Under the pieces are notes generated by a model that ran no database searches, was not told the DNA's origin, and saw nothing but the letters and a program-made list of their open reading frames with translations. Shown here in pieces: positions 19,971 to 29,142 of a stretch of 50,777 nt of DNA. The position numbers were made by a program, and so were the translations under genes. The stretch comes from Candidatus Pacearchaeota archaeon (lineage in GTDB: Archaea > Nanobdellota > Nanobdellia > Pacearchaeales > GW2011-AR1): positions 1 through 50,777 of the forward strand of contig JACPLR010000002.1 in the NCBI GenBank assembly GCA_016186425.1, written 5' to 3'. The number at the start of each line of letters is the position of its first letter. Within the stretch, counting starts at the first letter, position 1.

Positions 19971-20077
19971 CCATAAAATCCTTTTTCTAATATAGTGCTA
20001 TTTTTAGAGCAACATATTATAAATTTAATTTATACATTGAAACAAACATTTATAAATAAAATTTCACAATCTGAATT

Positions 20078-20830
20078 ATGGCGAAAAGAGGAAAGAAGGA
20101 GGTTGAAGCAAATAAAAGCGAGATAAAGAATGAGGAAAAAAGCAGTATTTCTTTTAAAATACCTAATTTCAAGCAAATGTTCCTAAAACCTAGTAGCTTT
20201 TTAAATTCTATTGAGAAGCAGGACAAATATCAGCCGCTTATTAGGGATTTTGTAATATTATACATTTTTTGGTTTATTATTTCTTTAATCATCACCGCAG
20301 TTGCAAGCAAAGTTCCTTTTAATTCAGAACTGCTTTCAAATGCTGTTTTAGGTTTTGTTAATGGGGTTGTTTTTTCTGTAATTGCTCCGTTTATTTTAGC
20401 TGGAATGACTCATGCTATTCTAAAAATTTTTAAGGCAAAAGAAGGATTTCTTAATACGTACAAGCCAATTGTTTATGCATTGATGATTGCAATTATTTAC
20501 GGATTTATAATGTTAATTGTTGGTTTAATTATACAATTTACAATACCAATTGATTCAAGCATGTTTCAGGCAATAACAACTGTGCAAGATCAGAATACGG
20601 TTATACAGGCATATAAGGATTATATTTCACAGCCAGGAGCAATTATTCTTTTAATTATTAATTTAATTGCAGTAATTCATATTTTTGTTTTCTCGGTTAT
20701 GGGAATAATGAAATTCCAGAAAATGCAGAGAATTAAGGCAGGTTTTGCAGTTATTCTTGCCTGGATAATTATCTTTGCCTTGCTTGTTTTACTGGCAATT
20801 TTAACTTCTTCGCAGGCAGCTATTGCTTAA
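20078..20830 (+). CDS. Yip1-like membrane protein
   Basis: Charged N-terminus, MFLKPSSFLNSIEKQ then about five TM segments. Confidence 0.75.
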   Translation: MAKRGKKEVEANKSEIKNEEKSSISFKIPNFKQMFLKPSSFLNSIEKQDKYQPLIRDFVILYIFWFIISLIITAVASKVPFNSELLSNAVLGFVNGVVFSVIAPFILAGMTHAILKIFKAKEGFLNTYKPIVYALMIAIIYGFIMLIVGLIIQFTIPIDSSMFQAITTVQDQNTVIQAYKDYISQPGAIILLIINLIAVIHIFVFSVMGIMKFQKMQRIKAGFAVILAWIIIFALLVLLAILTSSQAAIA

Positions 20831-20879
20831 ATCTTAATATAAACTAAAATTATTCAAACTATCAACTTAACATATTAAA

Positions 20880-21000
20880 CCTATAAATTATGGAAAGGTA
20901 TTGCAGTATTTTCAAAATTGTCTGAAATCATACTATATTTTTGCCTGATTTATATGAGAAAGTGATTGAGTTTAATAAGTTTAAGCTAATAAGATTTGTT
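20880..21000 (+). repeat. Family-2b intergenic repeat
   Basis: tattttcaaaattgtctgaaatcatactatatttttgcctgatttatatgagaaagtgattgagtt, close to 27890-28060. Confidence 0.75.
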
Positions 21001-21066
21001 ATTTTAACATATTTAATTCTCAGCACCTATAAGTAATATACTAAAACTTAAATACTCTGACTTTCG

Positions 21067-21426
21067 ATGATAAATATGATGCCAAATAGATTTTATGTGA
21101 GAGAAGTCAAAAAATACGGGCCAGCAAGTAAATTTTATGGATATACAGAACTAGATATAATGCAGCTGTCTCCACAAGATGCAGAGCAAAAGCTTAGAAT
21201 CAAAGGAAAAATAGATGAATTAGTATCGCAAAAAGCAGAAGTTGCTGAAATTAGAAAGCTAGAAGATGAAATGAAATCTATTCAGGGAGATTGTGAGAGT
21301 TATATTATCCGAACAGAAGATAATGTGTATAATCCTGGAGAGTTACTAAATAATATTCCAAATGAGGCAGTTGTTTTAAAGGATTTTCTTAGAAATTATA
21401 AGGAAGATAATAGTGCAGAACAATAA
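21067..21426 (+). CDS. Hypothetical protein
   Basis: 119-aa ORF with charged, balanced composition. Confidence 0.65.
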   Translation: MINMMPNRFYVREVKKYGPASKFYGYTELDIMQLSPQDAEQKLRIKGKIDELVSQKAEVAEIRKLEDEMKSIQGDCESYIIRTEDNVYNPGELLNNIPNEAVVLKDFLRNYKEDNSAEQ

Positions 21427-21482
21427 TAAAGGTTAAAAAAGAGCTTTTCTTGTTAATTTAGTGCAAGAGGTATAAACAAAAA

Positions 21483-21758
21483 ATGAAAAAAGCGAATAAA
21501 ATAATAATCAAAGGAACTGTGCAAGGAATGTTTTTCAGGAGTTTTATAAAGGAAAATGCAGATGCTCTTGGCTTGACTGGTTTTGTACGCAATTTAGACA
21601 GCGGAGATGTTGAAGTTATTATTGAAGGAGAGATTGAAAGTGTTGATAAAATGCACGAAATCTGCAAGCATGGTCCGAAACACGCTGTTGTAAAAGAGCT
21701 TGAAATCAGCGAGATTCCTTTCCAGGACTTTCAGGAATTTAAGATTCTGCATATATAA
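21483..21758 (+). CDS. acyP: Acylphosphatase
   Basis: IKGTVQGMFFRSFIKENADALGLTGFVRNLDSGDVEVIIEG. Confidence 0.92.
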   Translation: MKKANKIIIKGTVQGMFFRSFIKENADALGLTGFVRNLDSGDVEVIIEGEIESVDKMHEICKHGPKHAVVKELEISEIPFQDFQEFKILHI

Positions 21759-21778
21759 AATTGTATAATTAACTTGAT

Positions 21779-22564
21779 TTATTTCAGGAAATTTATTATT
21801 TCATGCAGATAATTTTTAAGATATTTATACAATCTTTTTCCTTCAATTAGCGGAAGCTCTCTTTTGTTTTCCTGATTCTCTTTTGCATAAATATATCTAT
21901 CATAAGCTACAGAAGAACCGGATATGCTTTTTATTAATTTGACAAATGTATCCTTTTTATATGGCTTATTAGTTCTTAAACAATTAATTATATATAAAGT
22001 TCTAAGCCTTAATACCAATGAATAAGCAACGGCATCGCTTAGCTTTCCATCAGGCTTATTTTTCTCTATTCTATCAATTGAATCTTTTATTATATTCAGC
22101 CTATCTTTTGTTGTCTCCAAATACCATTTTACATTCTCCTTAGTTATTTTTACATTTATCTCACTAAGAAAGTGTTTATTTAACAGAGGTTTTGCCTCTT
22201 TAAGCATAACGCCAATTGGCAACAAATTTTCTTTTAATTTATAATTCAATAAATCCAAGGAAATTATCATTATCTCATAATTCTCTCTTTTAATAACCTC
22301 TCCATTGGTCTTTTCTGATACAATTAATATATCTATATCACTCTTACTTGTTTGGTCTTTTCTGGCATAACTTCCAACAAGATAAATTCCAATGATCTCT
22401 GATAGATTTAAATATGATTTAATAATACTCAAAACATCATATAGCATTATTTCAGGAGTTTTATCCACCAATTCTATTTTAACATTCTTATTCAGCCATG
22501 CTTTTGGCAAAACAACAGCAGAAGCATTTCCGGATTTTATTGTTTTTCTTAATATCATTTCCAT
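21779..22564 (-). CDS. AbrB-like N-terminus fused to MNT-type nucleotidyltransferase and an alpha-helical (HEPN-like?) C-terminus
   Basis: RKTIKSGNASAVVLPKAWLNKNVKIELV; IYLVGSYARKDQTSKSDIDILIV; helical C-terminus. Confidence 0.78.
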   Translation of the reverse strand: MEMILRKTIKSGNASAVVLPKAWLNKNVKIELVDKTPEIMLYDVLSIIKSYLNLSEIIGIYLVGSYARKDQTSKSDIDILIVSEKTNGEVIKRENYEIMIISLDLLNYKLKENLLPIGVMLKEAKPLLNKHFLSEINVKITKENVKWYLETTKDRLNIIKDSIDRIEKNKPDGKLSDAVAYSLVLRLRTLYIINCLRTNKPYKKDTFVKLIKSISGSSVAYDRYIYAKENQENKRELPLIEGKRLYKYLKNYLHEIINFLK

Positions 22565-22567
22565 TTT

Positions 22568-22774
22568 TTATTTATCTTTATTTTCTTCTAAATATTCTTC
22601 ATCTTCTTCTTTTATTTTTTTAAATTTTTTTTCTATCTCATCTTCCCAATATTTAATAGTTGTATCTTTGTTAGGTTTCTCTGTCTCAATTTTCTTTTTA
22701 TGGGAAGCTATCTGCCTATCAATAGATTCTATTCTTTTCTCTCTAATTCTCTTCATCCTTTTTCTATCACTCAT
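22568..22774 (-). CDS. Small highly charged coiled-coil protein upstream of the nucleotidyltransferase fusion
   Basis: 68-aa ORF ending 3 bp before the downstream gene; operon-like. Confidence 0.55.
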   Translation of the reverse strand: MSDRKRMKRIREKRIESIDRQIASHKKKIETEKPNKDTTIKYWEDEIEKKFKKIKEEDEEYLEENKDK

Positions 22775-22910
22775 GTAAATACATGTAAAGACGTATTTAT
22801 AAAGTTTTCGTTTTCAGAGGTTTTTTATAGAATTTAAGTTAATGGCCATAAATAATTATATTTCTTTTTGTTTTAATAACATATTTAAATCGCTTTTTCT
22901 TAAATAAATC

Positions 22911-24380
22911 ATGAGCCGAGAAGACCAGATTGTTCAATCAAGAATAAATAAAATAGAAGAATTGAGAAAAAAAGGAGTGAATCCTTATCCTTATAAGTAT
23001 GAAGTTAAAAATTCTGCTGCAGAGTTGCAGGAAAAATATAAAAAATTAAAAGCAGATTATAAAACAGCAAACAAAGCAAAAGTAGCCGGGAGAATTATGA
23101 TTAAAAGAGATTTAGGAAAGATAAGCTTTGCAACACTTCAAGATTCTAATGGAAGGATACAGATTGTTTCACAACAAAGTAAAAGTGGGGCAAATGAAAA
23201 AGAGTTTGAGTTTTTCAAGAAATATATTGATGCCGGAGATTTTGTTGGAGTAGAAGGCAGGATCATAAAAACAAAAACAGGTGAGCTGTCAATACTAATT
23301 AGTAAAGTTGAATTGCTAAGCAAGGCAATTCTGCCATTGCCTGAAAAATGGCACGGATTGCAAGATGAGGAAGAAAGATATAGAAAAAGATACTTAGACA
23401 TATTAATGAATCCTGAAGTTAAGGAAATTTTCATTAAAAAACAAAAATTCTGGCAGGCAGTAAGAAGTTTTCTTTTAGAAAAAGATTTTGTAGAAGTTGA
23501 GACGCCTGTGCTTGAAAGCAGTGCTGGAGGTGCTGCTGCAAACCCATTTAAGACACATATGAATGCTTTGGATATTGACCTTTATCTAAGAATTTCAATG
23601 GGAGAATTATGGCAGAAAAAACTAATGGTTGCTGGATACGGAAAAACATTTGAAATTGGAAGGCAGTTTAGGAATGAGGGAATGGATGCAGAACATTTGC
23701 AGGATTACACGCAAATGGAATTTTATTGGAGTTATGCAGATTATACTGATGGAATGAAACTTGTTCAGGAGATGTATAAGCGAGTTGCTAAAGAAACTAT
23801 AAATTCGCTAAAATTTGAGTCAAGAGGTTATAAAATTGACTTGGGAAAGAAATGGGAAATTTATGATTATGAAAAAACTGTTAAAAAATATACTGGAATT
23901 AATATCTGGAAAGCAAATGAAAATGAAATAAAGAAAAAATTAGATTCATTAAATATTGAATATGACAAGAATTCTAGCAAATGGAGGTTGATTGATATTT
24001 TATGGAAATACTGCAGGAAAAAATTAGCAGGCCCGGGATTTTTAATCGGTCAGCCAGCAGAACTTGCACCTTTAGCAAAAAGAGATTCTAAGGATCCTAG
24101 AAAAGTTCAGCAGTTTCAGGTTATGATTGCTGGAAGTGAAGTGGGAAATGGCTATTCTGAATTAAATGATCCTTTAGACCAGGAAGAAAGATTCAAAAAA
24201 CAAACTGAAATGAAAAATCAGGGAGACAAGGAAAGCATGGAGCATGATAAAGGATTTGTTGAAGCATTAAAATACGGAATGCCTCCAACATGCGGTTTTG
24301 GAGTTAGCGAGAGGTTTTTTGCATATTTAATTGACAAGCCAATCAGAGAGTGCGTAATATTTCCGTTGCTGAGACCTTAA
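22911..24380 (+). CDS. lysS: Lysyl-tRNA synthetase, class II
   Basis: Class II motifs: RYLDILMNPEVKEIFIKKQKFWQAVRSFLLEKDFVEVETPVLESSAGGAAANPFKTH, FEIGRQFRNEGMDAEHLQDYTQMEFYWSY, GCxxx C-terminus with GFGVSERFFAYL. Confidence 0.95.
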   Translation: MSREDQIVQSRINKIEELRKKGVNPYPYKYEVKNSAAELQEKYKKLKADYKTANKAKVAGRIMIKRDLGKISFATLQDSNGRIQIVSQQSKSGANEKEFEFFKKYIDAGDFVGVEGRIIKTKTGELSILISKVELLSKAILPLPEKWHGLQDEEERYRKRYLDILMNPEVKEIFIKKQKFWQAVRSFLLEKDFVEVETPVLESSAGGAAANPFKTHMNALDIDLYLRISMGELWQKKLMVAGYGKTFEIGRQFRNEGMDAEHLQDYTQMEFYWSYADYTDGMKLVQEMYKRVAKETINSLKFESRGYKIDLGKKWEIYDYEKTVKKYTGINIWKANENEIKKKLDSLNIEYDKNSSKWRLIDILWKYCRKKLAGPGFLIGQPAELAPLAKRDSKDPRKVQQFQVMIAGSEVGNGYSELNDPLDQEERFKKQTEMKNQGDKESMEHDKGFVEALKYGMPPTCGFGVSERFFAYLIDKPIRECVIFPLLRP

Positions 24381-24419
24381 AATATATAAAAGATTAAAGA
24401 TTAAACAAGCTAATAAAAA

Positions 24420-24650
24420 ATGCTAGCAAAAACAATTATAAAGGCAGATTGTGCAAACTGCAGATATGGATTTTTCAGAGATGATAAAAAAGAAACACTT
24501 GTATGTAAAATAGCCGGAAGATATGAAAAATATCCAGTTAATGAACAAGCAAAAGAAATGATTGAGGCAATTGAAGATGATAGAGAAGTTACTTTATGCG
24601 AGAGTCATCAACCGCATCCAAATCTTCAGTTTAGGGTAATTTATGATTAA
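24420..24650 (+). CDS. Hypothetical protein with CxxC
   Basis: 76-aa ORF: ADCANCRYGFFRDDKKETLVCKIAGRYEKYPV. Confidence 0.65.
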   Translation: MLAKTIIKADCANCRYGFFRDDKKETLVCKIAGRYEKYPVNEQAKEMIEAIEDDREVTLCESHQPHPNLQFRVIYD

Positions 24651-24652
24651 AA

Positions 24653-24673
24653 TAAACCTTTTCAAAAGGTTTC
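24653..24673. repeat. Palindrome AAACCTTTTCAAAAGGTTT
   Basis: Perfect inverted repeat between the CxxC gene and the histone-like gene. Confidence 0.6.
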
Positions 24674-24688
24674 TAAACCATAAAGAAC

Positions 24689-24877
24689 ATGGGACGCCTA
24701 ATTAAAACAAACAACATTAAAGAAACAATTGAATCTCTTGATAAAGATAAAAGCATATCAAGCGTAGCAACAGATGTTGCTGTTGAGCTGGAAAAGAAAG
24801 TTGAACAAGTGATAATTGACGCAATAAAAAGAGCAAAGGCGAATAACAGGAGAACGTTATTGGGAAGGGATTTGTAA
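24689..24877 (+). CDS. Short histone-fold protein
   Basis: GRLIKTNN..SISSVATDVAVELEKKVEQVIIDAIKRAKANNRRTLLGRDL: histone helix 2 and RxT loop, ending at the start of helix 3. Confidence 0.7.
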   Translation: MGRLIKTNNIKETIESLDKDKSISSVATDVAVELEKKVEQVIIDAIKRAKANNRRTLLGRDL

Positions 24878-25825
24878 AACCTTTTGAAGCCCCTTTGAGA
24901 TAGAACTTGCAAAGTCATCAAAAGAGTTGTGGTATTCTGTTTCTGGAAGATTAACTAAATGAGTTGCTATACGGGAAAGCTTAATTGGGAACGGAGTATA
25001 ATCAAGATTGCAACCAGGCCAAGCCCAAAGATTTTCTCTAAGGATGTATTTTTTTAGATGGTTTATTATTTCTTCATAGTTTTTTTCTTTAATAAAACGC
25101 GCTCCCGACAAATGAGAAGCAAAAATGGATGTATTTTTTTCATTTAATCCCCTCCGTGAACTTAAGAAATTTTGAACCAACTCGTAAGTTCTTTCTTGAT
25201 CAGGAATATTAAGAGCATCTTCAATTAATAAAACATTATCTTCGGATTTTATAAATGGAATGTCTTCTAATAAAATAACTTCTTCCTCTTTATATCTTTC
25301 GCTTGATTTTCTATGGGCTTCAATAAATTCAACAGAATAACCAAATAAATTTGCTATTGAAGCATAACCTGCTCCTCCATTCATAATTGCAAAAACTCTA
25401 TTAGGACAAATAGTTTTTAACGCATGATAAAGAGTAAAAAAATCCAGAAATCTCCTCTCCAAATGTTGTATGCTATTAATCCTACAGCGCAAATCTCCTT
25501 TTCTAATGTCCAAATTTCCCTTTTTAATAACTCCCGGCCTATATTCTTTATAATGGGATAAATCCCTCTTGAATCTTTTCTCTAGATTAGCTAAATAAGA
25601 CTCTTGGTAAATTTTTAAAGAATCAAGATCAAATTTTTCAGATGTAATCATATGGACAATACGATCCCCTAGATAATTACAAAAAGTCATTCTAGCCCCG
25701 AGAAGCATTTTATATTCTTTTTCGTAATATTCTCTTGATTTTAATGGTTCTTCATAGTTTTCAATAAGTCTTTCTTCAAGTTTCTTCCTATATTCTTTTT
25801 TTTCTCTATCTTCTTTTGTTTCCAT
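24857..25825 (-). CDS. Divergent phosphoribosyltransferase-like protein
   Basis: RVFAIMNGGAGYASIANLFGYSVEF and EDNVLLIEDALNIPDQERTYELV resemble PRTase motifs; low-similarity call. Confidence 0.45.
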   Translation of the reverse strand: METKEDREKKEYRKKLEERLIENYEEPLKSREYYEKEYKMLLGARMTFCNYLGDRIVHMITSEKFDLDSLKIYQESYLANLEKRFKRDLSHYKEYRPGVIKKGNLDIRKGDLRCRINSIQHLERRFLDFFTLYHALKTICPNRVFAIMNGGAGYASIANLFGYSVEFIEAHRKSSERYKEEEVILLEDIPFIKSEDNVLLIEDALNIPDQERTYELVQNFLSSRRGLNEKNTSIFASHLSGARFIKEKNYEEIINHLKKYILRENLWAWPGCNLDYTPFPIKLSRIATHLVNLPETEYHNSFDDFASSISKGLQKVLQIPSQ

Positions 25826-25918
25826 AAAAATCCATTTAAGTTAGTTATTTTAAAACTTTCTCTATATTTTTTTTCAATAATCAAAAGATTTATAAATATT
25901 AATTGATTATAGAAAAAT

Positions 25919-26902
25919 ATGATTAAATTAGACAAAAAAGATAGAATAATCCTTTATGAATTAGATAAAAACTCTAGACAGAGTAATTCCAGAATAGCTA
26001 AGAAAGTTGGCTTATCAGAACAAGTTGTTAGTTATAAAATTAAAAGATTTATTGATAATAACTTGATAGTAAAGTGTATTACATTTTTGAATCCTGCTTA
26101 TCTAGGATATACACATTTTAAAGTTTATTTGAGAATGCAAAATATATCCCATAATATTGAGAGAGACTTTATAAAAACCCTTGTAAATAATTCCTATAGT
26201 TTTTGGGTTGTTTCTTCAAGAGGAGAATGGGACATTATAGTTTCATTTTTTTCTAGAAACATAAAAGAATTTGGCAAGATATTTAGGGATATATTAAATA
26301 AATATGACAAATATATTGCAAAAAGAGAAGTTGTGGCTGTAGAAGAAGCTCCCTCCTTTACTAGGGGATACTTGATTACTGAAACAGAAAAAAAAGAATT
26401 TGAATATGGGGGAATTATGCATGAAATCAAACTTGATAAAATCGATTTTTATTTGTTAAAATTACTTAGTCAAAATTCAAGGATTCCGCTTATAGATATT
26501 GCAGATAAATTAAAACTAACTTCGGAAGGTATTAGGCAAAGAATAAAAAAGCTAGAAAAAAATAGAATTATACAAAATTACGGGATGATTTTAAATTTAA
26601 AAGTATTTGGCTATGAACACTACCTTGTATCAATAACATTAAATAAATTAGATGAATTAACTTGGAGAAAGTTATCTAATTTTGTAAATAATAATCAAAA
26701 TATTCTTTTTATGCCAAAATGTATTGGAAGCCATGATATTGATTTTGAAATGGAAGTAAAAGATAATAAAGAATTTAATGATATAATCATAAAATTCAGA
26801 GAAGAGTTTGGAAAACAAATAAGTAATTTAAGTTCAAACCTAATTACAGAACAACATAAATTTGATTATTTTCCAATGCATAAATATGTTCTATTTAATT
26901 AG
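25919..26902 (+). CDS. Tandem Lrp/AsnC-type regulator
   Basis: Two HTH units: LDKKDRIILYELDKNSRQSNSRIAKKVGLSEQVVSYKIKRF and LDKIDFYLLKLLSQNSRIPLIDIADKLKLTSEGIRQRIKKLEKN. Confidence 0.85.
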   Translation: MIKLDKKDRIILYELDKNSRQSNSRIAKKVGLSEQVVSYKIKRFIDNNLIVKCITFLNPAYLGYTHFKVYLRMQNISHNIERDFIKTLVNNSYSFWVVSSRGEWDIIVSFFSRNIKEFGKIFRDILNKYDKYIAKREVVAVEEAPSFTRGYLITETEKKEFEYGGIMHEIKLDKIDFYLLKLLSQNSRIPLIDIADKLKLTSEGIRQRIKKLEKNRIIQNYGMILNLKVFGYEHYLVSITLNKLDELTWRKLSNFVNNNQNILFMPKCIGSHDIDFEMEVKDNKEFNDIIIKFREEFGKQISNLSSNLITEQHKFDYFPMHKYVLFN

Positions 26903-26932
26903 GTTTATAAAAGGTATCATATTATTTATATT

Positions 26933-27061
26933 ATGGTAAAAATAAAAGAGAAATTAGAAGAATGTAGAAATAAAAAAGCTAATCTGAATAAGCTATTTGG
27001 ATCGCATAAATTTTCTAAACCTACTGAAATATTATTAAAAGAAATGGATGATCTTAGTTAA
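26933..27061 (+). CDS. Small ORF (42 aa), not in the ORF track
   Basis: MVKIKEKLEECRNKKANLNKLFGSHKFSKPTEILLKEMDDLS*; C-terminus faintly antitoxin-like. Confidence 0.35.
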   Translation: MVKIKEKLEECRNKKANLNKLFGSHKFSKPTEILLKEMDDLS

Positions 27062-27080
27062 AGCTAATAATTAATAAAAG

Positions 27081-27677
27081 ATGAAATTTAAAAAAAGCGA
27101 ATGGCTGCTGGTTATATTTAACCTAATTTATATTGTAGCTTTTTCCGCATATTATATAAGCATTAAAAATTACGAGTTTTTAATTTATATTTTAATTCTT
27201 GTTATAATTTTTGCATTAGTATTATTTACTCTTAGAAAATCAAAATTTGACAATACTATTTTATGGGGGCTGTCAGTATGGGGGCTACTGCATATGGCTG
27301 GAGGAGGCATAAGAATAGATGGGGCAACGCTTTATTCAATGAAAATCATTCATTTATTCAATGTAGGAGATACTTATGTTTTCAAATTTGACCAGTTTGT
27401 GCATGCTTTTGGATTTATGGTTGCAACACTTGTTGGTTATCACTTACTAAAGCCTTATTTGAATGAGAAAACAAATTACAAAGTTGTTTACCCGCTTCTT
27501 ATCGCAATTGGCATGGGGCTTGGAGCCTTGAATGAAATTGCAGAATTTATTGCTGTGCTTGTTGTTCAATCAACAGGTGTTGGCGGTTATTTTAATACTC
27601 TTTTAGATATTGTATTTAATACAATAGGGGCAATAATTGCTGTAATAATTATTCATTTTAGAAGAAAAAATAAGTAA
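27081..27677 (+). CDS. YjdF/DUF2238-like membrane protein
   Basis: LWGLLHMAGGGI-like, FDQFVHAFGF, GALNEIAEF, GYFNTLLDIVFNTIGA. Confidence 0.7.
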   Translation: MKFKKSEWLLVIFNLIYIVAFSAYYISIKNYEFLIYILILVIIFALVLFTLRKSKFDNTILWGLSVWGLLHMAGGGIRIDGATLYSMKIIHLFNVGDTYVFKFDQFVHAFGFMVATLVGYHLLKPYLNEKTNYKVVYPLLIAIGMGLGALNEIAEFIAVLVVQSTGVGGYFNTLLDIVFNTIGAIIAVIIIHFRRKNK

Positions 27678-27697
27678 ATAAAACAAAGGAGGTAAAA

Positions 27698-27862
27698 ATG
27701 GCTAAAAATAAATTTCCGACACTAGCAGTAATTTTATTGGTATTTGGAATTATATGGCTTTTAAGCGCAGTTAGCTTAATAACAATTGACTTGCCATGGA
27801 TTCCGATTGTGCTAATAATTATTGCTATTGGAATGATTATAAACAGGTATATGGGAAAATAA
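27698..27862 (+). CDS. Small membrane protein (54 aa), not in the ORF track
   Basis: AAAGGAGGTAAAAATG start context; MAKNKFPTLAVILLVFGIIWLLSAVSLITIDLPWIPIVLIIIAIGMIINRYMGK*. Confidence 0.75.
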   Translation: MAKNKFPTLAVILLVFGIIWLLSAVSLITIDLPWIPIVLIIIAIGMIINRYMGK

Positions 27863-27864
27863 AT

Positions 27865-28075
27865 CTTTTTTTAAGATTATTTTGAAAAGCATACCATAAT
27901 TTTACCTGATTTATATAGGGAAGTGATTGAGTTATTTCATTTTAATTTAACTTGTTAATCTATACCCATAGAGATTATTAATTAACAGTTTTTTATATTT
28001 TCAAAATTGTCTGAAATCATGCCACATCCTTGCCTGATTTTAATGAGTAAGTTTCAGATATTTTAAGGTTATATA
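27865..28075 (+). repeat. Two consecutive family-2b repeats (uninterrupted, 'empty' copy)
   Basis: attttgaaaagcataccataattttacctgatttatatagggaagtgattgagtt then attttcaaaattgtctgaaatcatgccacatccttgcctgattttaatgag. Confidence 0.8.
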
Positions 28076-28144
28076 AGTTGTATATTAAATTTGAGGATAA
28101 TCTTTTTTAAAAAGATATTTAAAGAATCCAGTTTTTAAGGTTTT

Positions 28145-28642
28145 ATGGAAAAAGAGGTTTTACATAAAGCTACATTTAATGAAGAAGGACAGGTTATTCT
28201 AAAAAACAAGGAAAATATTAAAAGTGGGAAATTATCACGCGCTGCTGGTGCAAGGTTTGAGTTGAGAGTAAGAAAATACTGGGAAGACAAAGGATTTATA
28301 GTAGATAAATGGAGCAATAATGTTGACTTGGAGAATGATAAGTTAATTCCTGCCAAAAGGAAATACAATCCTTTTAAAAAAGCCCTGGTTATTGGAACAG
28401 GATTTCCGGATTTTATTGTTATTCAGTTTGTTAGAAATGGAGTTTATGATGTTTTTGGAGTGGAAGTAAAGGTTAATGGCCTTCTTTCTAAGGAAGAAAA
28501 AGAAAAGTGCAGATGGTATCTTAAAAATAATATTTTTAGCAAGATCCTAGTTGCAAGAAAACCAGGTGAGAAAGGAAAACGTGGAGAGGTAGAGCATATT
28601 AATTTTGCAGAGAGCAAATGGGCGGGGGATTCTGAAAAATAA
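28145..28642 (+). CDS. PD-(D/E)XK nuclease-fold protein (Hjc-like/VRR-NUC-like)
   Basis: AGARFELRVRKYWEDKGFIVDKW, FPDFIVIQ.., YDVFGVEVKVN. Confidence 0.72.
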   Translation: MEKEVLHKATFNEEGQVILKNKENIKSGKLSRAAGARFELRVRKYWEDKGFIVDKWSNNVDLENDKLIPAKRKYNPFKKALVIGTGFPDFIVIQFVRNGVYDVFGVEVKVNGLLSKEEKEKCRWYLKNNIFSKILVARKPGEKGKRGEVEHINFAESKWAGDSEK

Positions 28643-28646
28643 CAAG

Positions 28647-29003
28647 CTAGAATTGGTTTGGAAGTCTGGAAATTGCATAACTTATTAGCTTATTTGCATC
28701 TGAGACTACCCTTTCAGCTAAACTTATCCGCTCTCTATAAATCTTCTCATATTCTGAATAATTTTCATTTTTAACCAATGCAAGATTGCATAGAATAATT
28801 AATTCTATTGCTAAAGGATATGCATTAAATATTTTGTCTGTAGCCTCTCTTAAATTAATATTCTTTTCTTTGATTTTATCTGGTGGAATAATTACCCCTT
28901 TACCAAAATCAAATATTCCTGCATAAACCATAAATGATTCCATTAGATAATCAAACTTAACTGAAACTTCATTTATTCTTGAAACTAAATCTTTTTCTTC
29001 CAT
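28647..29003 (-). CDS. Hypothetical protein
   Basis: 118-aa alpha-helical ORF. Confidence 0.65.
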   Translation of the reverse strand: MEEKDLVSRINEVSVKFDYLMESFMVYAGIFDFGKGVIIPPDKIKEKNINLREATDKIFNAYPLAIELIILCNLALVKNENYSEYEKIYRERISLAERVVSDANKLISYAISRLPNQF

Positions 29004-29142
29004 ATGCTGGCTTATGCTACAAATAATTTATAAATATTCGTATATTTCATAACTTTTCCCTGTTAGGCAGTATTAGTCATTTCTGTTTTGTGATAAAATA
29101 TCTTATAGAAAGTTTAAATAGAAAGGCTACTTTTGAATAATC

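Noticed and set aside
26933-27061. VapB-like antitoxin
   Set aside because: Only a faint resemblance in the last residues, and no adjacent PIN-domain toxin; kept only as a low-confidence small ORF.
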